Shown here: positions 62,883 to 64,000 of the stretch, in pieces
Layout of the letters: each line of letters begins with the position of its first letter
How positions within the stretch are numbered: the first letter of the stretch is position 1
Source of the DNA: Vespa crabro
Lineage: Eukaryota; Arthropoda; Insecta; Hymenoptera; Vespidae
Direction: 5' to 3'
NCBI RefSeq assembly: GCF_910589235.1
Contig: NC_060970.1
Span: forward strand, 4,888,487 to 4,952,486
Length of the DNA: 64,000 bases
Position numbers and translations under genes: made by a program
The notes under the pieces: generated by a model
What the model was told of the DNA's origin: nothing
Database searches by the model: none
What the model saw: only the letters and a program-made list of their open reading frames with translations

Positions 62883-64000
62883 TTCGAACGTTTAGTTAAA
62901 TGCGTATTCGAATTACTTATAGGTAACTGGTACTATGGAACCTCCTAAAGTAGAAGTCTCTATGTCTGGTTGCATTATGGTACCCACTGCAAGTCCTCAA
63001 AGTCGTGGAGTACCAATACCAACTTATGATGCACCTATGGTAAGTAAAATAATAATCTTTATCACATAATATGTATAAAAAATTACGGTAGTAAACTAAC
63101 AACTTGCCTGCTTTTTATTAGCATGGGAGTGCAGGTACTGCTCCATCACCGGGGGCTCAATATGGACTTGTGCCTCCACATCGTACTCAGAGTCCTCCAT
63201 TGCCTCCACCTGCTCATCATCATGCTAATGCTTCTCAGGTATTTTTTTTCTTCTTTTATTTTTATTATTAACTTACACCAGATAATATCGAAAAATAATT
63301 GTATATAACGTATGACAGTATTTGAAATTGCACGAAGTTAAAGAATTTCTAGTATTAATTTTCTTTTTGGGTCCTTATACATAAGAAGATACGTAATATA
63401 ATTTTCTTTTTTTTGCAGAGTGACGTCGTGAATCATTATGGTGGATTATCACGTGGTGCCGAATTACCTCCACATTACATGCATCCACAAGTGTTACAGT
63501 ATCAATATCTACGTGCCCAACAGGAAGCTCTAACTCCGCGTATAGCTTATCATATTCCAGGAACAAGATCTCCTCATTTACCATTAGATCCCAAATTAGA
63601 AACTGGTATAGAAGATAGTCATAGTCCACCTTTGGAATTAAGGAGAAGTACAAGAACTCCTCAGGATCGTACAACGGACAGTCCACAAGTTGCACAGGTT
63701 TACATGCTTCATGGAGGTACACGACTACCACCACCACCACCTCAATATAATGCTGGAAGTAATCCATCTTTGGCTGCACCAACTGCAGCGAGAGGAGGTT
63801 ATTATGAGCCACCTCCTGCTCACTTACGTTCTCAATATCCTATGCCAGCGAGTGAAGCACCAACGGACAGTGCAATTACACCTGACAGGCCAAGAAAACA
63901 TCAAGTAGTAACACCACCTCATGCATCACAAGTACCACCGCAAGCAGATTCATTCCAAATGTTACTTCAACGTTATCCTGTCATGTGGCAAGGATTACTT
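45221..64000 (+). CDS. spen: split ends (Spen/SHARP family) transcriptional corepressor, 10 exons, partial at both ends
   Basis: Joining 45221-45523, 49242-49972, 50077-50696, 50795-50975, 51084-51375, 51673-52410, 52532-62792, 62923-63039, 63122-63238 and 63419-64000 gives 4,647 uninterrupted codons. Every junction is AG/GT with matching phase. Residue numbers in this annotation count from the first whole codon (Tyr, 45222). Order: RRM1 second half (1-90), Gly-rich linker, RRM2 (421-496), RRM3 (525-598), RRM4 (604-674), NLS-bearing linker, a very long disordered region with a 260-residue charged helix, and the start of SPOC at the C-terminal edge. Four N-terminal RRMs plus a C-terminal SPOC is the diagnostic layout of large Spen proteins (Drosophila Spen, human SPEN). 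Known role: nuclear RNA-binding scaffold recruiting SMRT/NCoR-HDAC repressors. The missing pieces are about 28 N-terminal residues upstream and most of SPOC downstream. The identification is firm; exon ends are predicted by eye. Confidence 0.95.
46861..46919. repeat. (TA)n microsatellite in spen intron
   Basis: About 58 bp of TA. Confidence 0.95.
48671..48925 (-). pseudogene. possible decayed retroelement gag-like fragment
   Basis: An 84-codon minus-strand open frame starts MVDARCESCSKERKKD and includes YPRWDKFFIVKSNAEGQNFA. Unlike its surroundings it is not built from simple repeats. The segment FFIVKS-AEG-NFARV faintly recalls the strand pattern (FFVVKS/RYFVLK, then F-RVSPFLI) near the start of ORF1 proteins of jockey-type LINEs in arthropods. 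The expected continuation (PFLIEKAI-like) is absent and a stop follows soon after. No 3' tail, target-site duplication or reverse transcriptase is seen. It may simply be a chance frame inside the spen intron. Confidence 0.25.
49242..49972 (+). CDS. spen: spen exon: glycine-rich linker between RRM1 and RRM2
   Basis: The acceptor is tatgtttcag before 49242 and the donor is gtaaaa at 49973. The exon supplies the third base of a Gly codon (gg/a), joining RRM1 to residues 102-344. The first ~140 residues are largely glycine with Ser and Val, in blocks such as GGVGGGVGVVGG. The remainder is Ser/Tyr/Arg/Pro-rich (GYIPRGRPPPGSSYHV, SGPPPPPHLDRHR, SSAYESTTSSRYSN). No folded domain is visible. In human SPEN the RRM1-RRM2 gap is likewise a long Gly, Arg and Ser-rich linker, so position and phase support assignment here. 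The sequence is GC-rich compared with flanking introns, and several wrong frames are open across it; those are artefacts of the GGN repeats. Confidence 0.88.
50077..50696 (+). CDS. spen: spen exon: Ser-rich linker, RRM2 and first half of RRM3
   Basis: The acceptor is atacgaacag before 50077, completing a Gly codon (g/gt). The donor is gtaagt at 50697, phase 0. Residues 346-551 open with a Gly/Ser/Arg stretch including HRQHKKQRRKSRSGSSS, an RS-like basic patch. RRM2 follows at about 50304-50531 with RNP2 ICVRNL, the strongly conserved TSLKDGLFHEYKKHGKV helix, and RNP1 DRYALVCF. The interdomain sequence EFRPYEAELDEYHPKATRT matches the RRM2-RRM3 spacer typical of Spen proteins. RRM3 begins about 50616 with RNP2 LFIGNL and stops after FGEII, where the intron splits the domain before beta2. 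This exon alone is enough to identify the gene as spen. Confidence 0.95.
50795..50975 (+). CDS. spen: spen exon: second half of RRM3 and start of RRM4
   Basis: The acceptor is tgccttcgcag before 50795. Residues 552-611 begin EIDIKKQGAVSSYAFCQY, giving RRM3 beta2 and RNP1, then SVVKAMRSMDGEHLGANRIKL. They end with GFGKSMPTSCVWVDGIG, the near-invariant Spen RRM3-RRM4 junction, with VWVDGI as RRM4 RNP2. Two donors are possible, at 50967 (gtatag) and 50976 (gtaatc). Only the second keeps the RRM4 spacing expected for the family (CVWVDGIGDCMSEKYL), so the exon end is placed at 50975 and the split codon is g/at (Asp). Confidence 0.92.
51084..51375 (+). CDS. spen: spen exon: remainder of RRM4
   Basis: The acceptor is ttcattttatag before 51084 and the donor is gtatgt at 51376, leaving two bases of an Ala codon. 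Residues 613-708 carry RRM4 alpha1 (SEKYLNMQFHQFGSI), RNP1 (GHALVFF), alpha2 (CAQAAVKEMRG) and the closing strand RRLQVDFASRE. Then come CQETFYEHLE and a short tail. AQAAVKE and VDFA-RE are conserved in Spen RRM4. RRM2-RRM4 act as a unit for RNA binding in the mammalian protein; that is family knowledge, not visible here. The following 297-bp intron starts with a short GT/TA microsatellite. Confidence 0.93.
51673..52410 (+). CDS. spen: spen exon: Arg/Ser/Tyr-rich linker with Myc-like nuclear localisation signal
   Basis: The acceptor is gattcattacag before 51673 and the donor is gtgaga at 52411, leaving ag/ of an Arg codon. Residues 710-954 begin RERSSFESAVTMSNSSGRFTRYDTPPRS and continue with Ser/Tyr/Asp-rich sequence, a proline run (PPVPPPPILPPP) and a short amphipathic stretch HLQKERVHLLEQLEECH. 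PKKRVKLD at 52187-52210 closely resembles the Myc-type nuclear localisation signal, in keeping with a nuclear corepressor. A second basic patch, CKRRRD, ends the exon. No globular domain is recognised. Placement right after RRM4 and phase agreement with both neighbours support it. Confidence 0.88.
52532..62792 (+). CDS. spen: spen giant exon (10,261 nt, 3,420 codons): disordered middle of Spen
   Basis: The acceptor is ctgacgtctag before 52532 (third base of Arg) and the donor is gtacgt at 62793, phase 0. There is no stop over 3,420 codons (residues 956-4375). In order: HHEHHDGSRPGTPL; Asn tract (52686-52809); LEERIRSLDEKYEKWSG (52980) through VFDEDSKRLENFSEKY (about 53185), resembling conserved Spen blocks; Ser-rich run (53590-53880); 18-Ala tract (53904-53957); charged helix (54411-55190); second Ala run (about 55240-55300); FDIVDDEPAYISMYDKVK block (about 55905); 11-His tract (57246-57278); Pro/Ser/Thr-rich region; SUMO-motif and acidic cluster (59775-60120); RG/AT-hook-like block (60447-60590) with LPYADVYEFHDDSEED; and the Gln/Pro repeat domain (61660-62224). 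A single enormous exon encoding the disordered centre is also typical of vertebrate SPEN. Confidence 0.95.
61660..62224 (+). repeat. spen: coding Gln/Pro minisatellite
   Basis: Within the giant exon. Six-base PQ units come first, then twelve-base VQPQ units (CAGGTTCAGCCT), then eighteen-base LQPQSQ units with about four near-identical copies near 62128-62200. The region stays in frame throughout. Confidence 0.9.
62818..62880. repeat. spen: (TA)n filling most of a short spen intron
   Basis: About 60 of the 130 intronic bases (62793-62922) are TA repeats. Confidence 0.95.
62923..63039 (+). CDS. spen: spen exon, 117 nt symmetric (phase 0-0)
   Basis: The acceptor is aattacttatag before 62923 and the donor is gtaagt at 63040. 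It encodes 39 residues starting VTGTMEPPKVEVSMSGCIM and ending PIPTYDAPM. It is Pro/Ser-rich with no domain. It is separated from the giant exon by a 130-bp intron dominated by (TA)n and from the next exon by 82 bp. Because both flanking phases are 0 it could be skipped without a frameshift. Confidence 0.85.
63122..63238 (+). CDS. spen: spen exon, second 117-nt symmetric exon
   Basis: The acceptor is ctttttattag before 63122 and the donor is gtattt at 63239. It encodes 39 residues (HGSAGTAPSPGAQYGLVPPH, then RTQSPPLPPPAHHHANASQ). It is Pro/His-rich and presumably disordered. It has the same length and phase as the preceding exon, but the two sequences are not similar, so this is not an obvious exon duplication. 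A 180-bp T-rich intron follows. Confidence 0.85.
63419..64000 (+). CDS. spen: spen exon: Pro-rich linker and first residues of SPOC (cut by window end)
   Basis: The acceptor is tttttttgcag before 63419. It opens SDVVNHYGGLSRGAELPPHY, is Pro/Tyr/His-rich, and includes RSPHLPLDPKLETGIEDSHS and RLPPPPPQYNAG. The last codons read DSFQMLLQRYPVMWQGLL. Its YP-(I/V)-(V/M)-WQG-LL signature is the first helix and strand of the SPOC domain, which in mammals contacts phosphorylated SMRT/NCoR. The exon is still open at base 64000, so the bulk of SPOC, the stop codon and the 3' UTR lie downstream. Confidence 0.93.

Overview
The window is animal nuclear DNA, almost certainly from an insect. The likely group is Hymenoptera (wasp, bee or ant). 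That is inferred from an AT-rich, microsatellite-dense intron, CpGs that are not depleted, scattered AACCTAACC motifs and insect-type Spen protein motifs; the order is less certain than the class. I see no bacterial, viral or plasmid gene content.

One protein-coding gene is supported. It is the orthologue of split ends (spen; SHARP/MINT in mammals), on the + strand and incomplete at both edges. Ten coding exons can be joined with consistent splice phases: 45221-45523, 49242-49972, 50077-50696, 50795-50975, 51084-51375, 51673-52410, 52532-62792, 62923-63039, 63122-63238 and 63419 to the window end. They encode 4,647 residues without an in-frame stop. In order these are the second half of RRM1, a glycine-rich linker, complete RRM2, RRM3 and RRM4, an Arg/Ser/Tyr-rich linker with a nuclear localisation signal, and a 10,261-nt exon of low-complexity and short conserved blocks. 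That exon carries Asn, Ser, Ala and His tracts, a ~260-residue Arg/Glu/Lys helix, a SUMO-motif cluster, an acidic run, an RG/AT-hook-like basic block and a Gln/Pro minisatellite domain. Two small in-frame exons follow, then the exon that enters the SPOC domain at the last bases of the window.

Bases 1-45220 contain no gene I can support. The first half of RRM1 (the expected HLWVGNLP-type start) was not found there, so the initiating exon probably lies upstream and the whole stretch is probably one long spen intron. It holds dense (TA)n, (CT/GA)n and triplet or tetranucleotide repeats and several ~125-155 bp MITE-like elements with matching ends. It also holds a striking scatter of YY1/Pho-like CGCCATTTT motifs and a second recurrent motif, ACGTTGCC/GGCAACGT.

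Known biology of the family: Spen proteins bind RNA through the RRMs and recruit SMRT/NCoR-HDAC corepressors through SPOC, acting in the nucleus in Notch, Wnt, EGFR and steroid-hormone signalling. The Polycomb/YY1-like motif array in the long intron would fit a strongly regulated developmental gene, but that link is inference.
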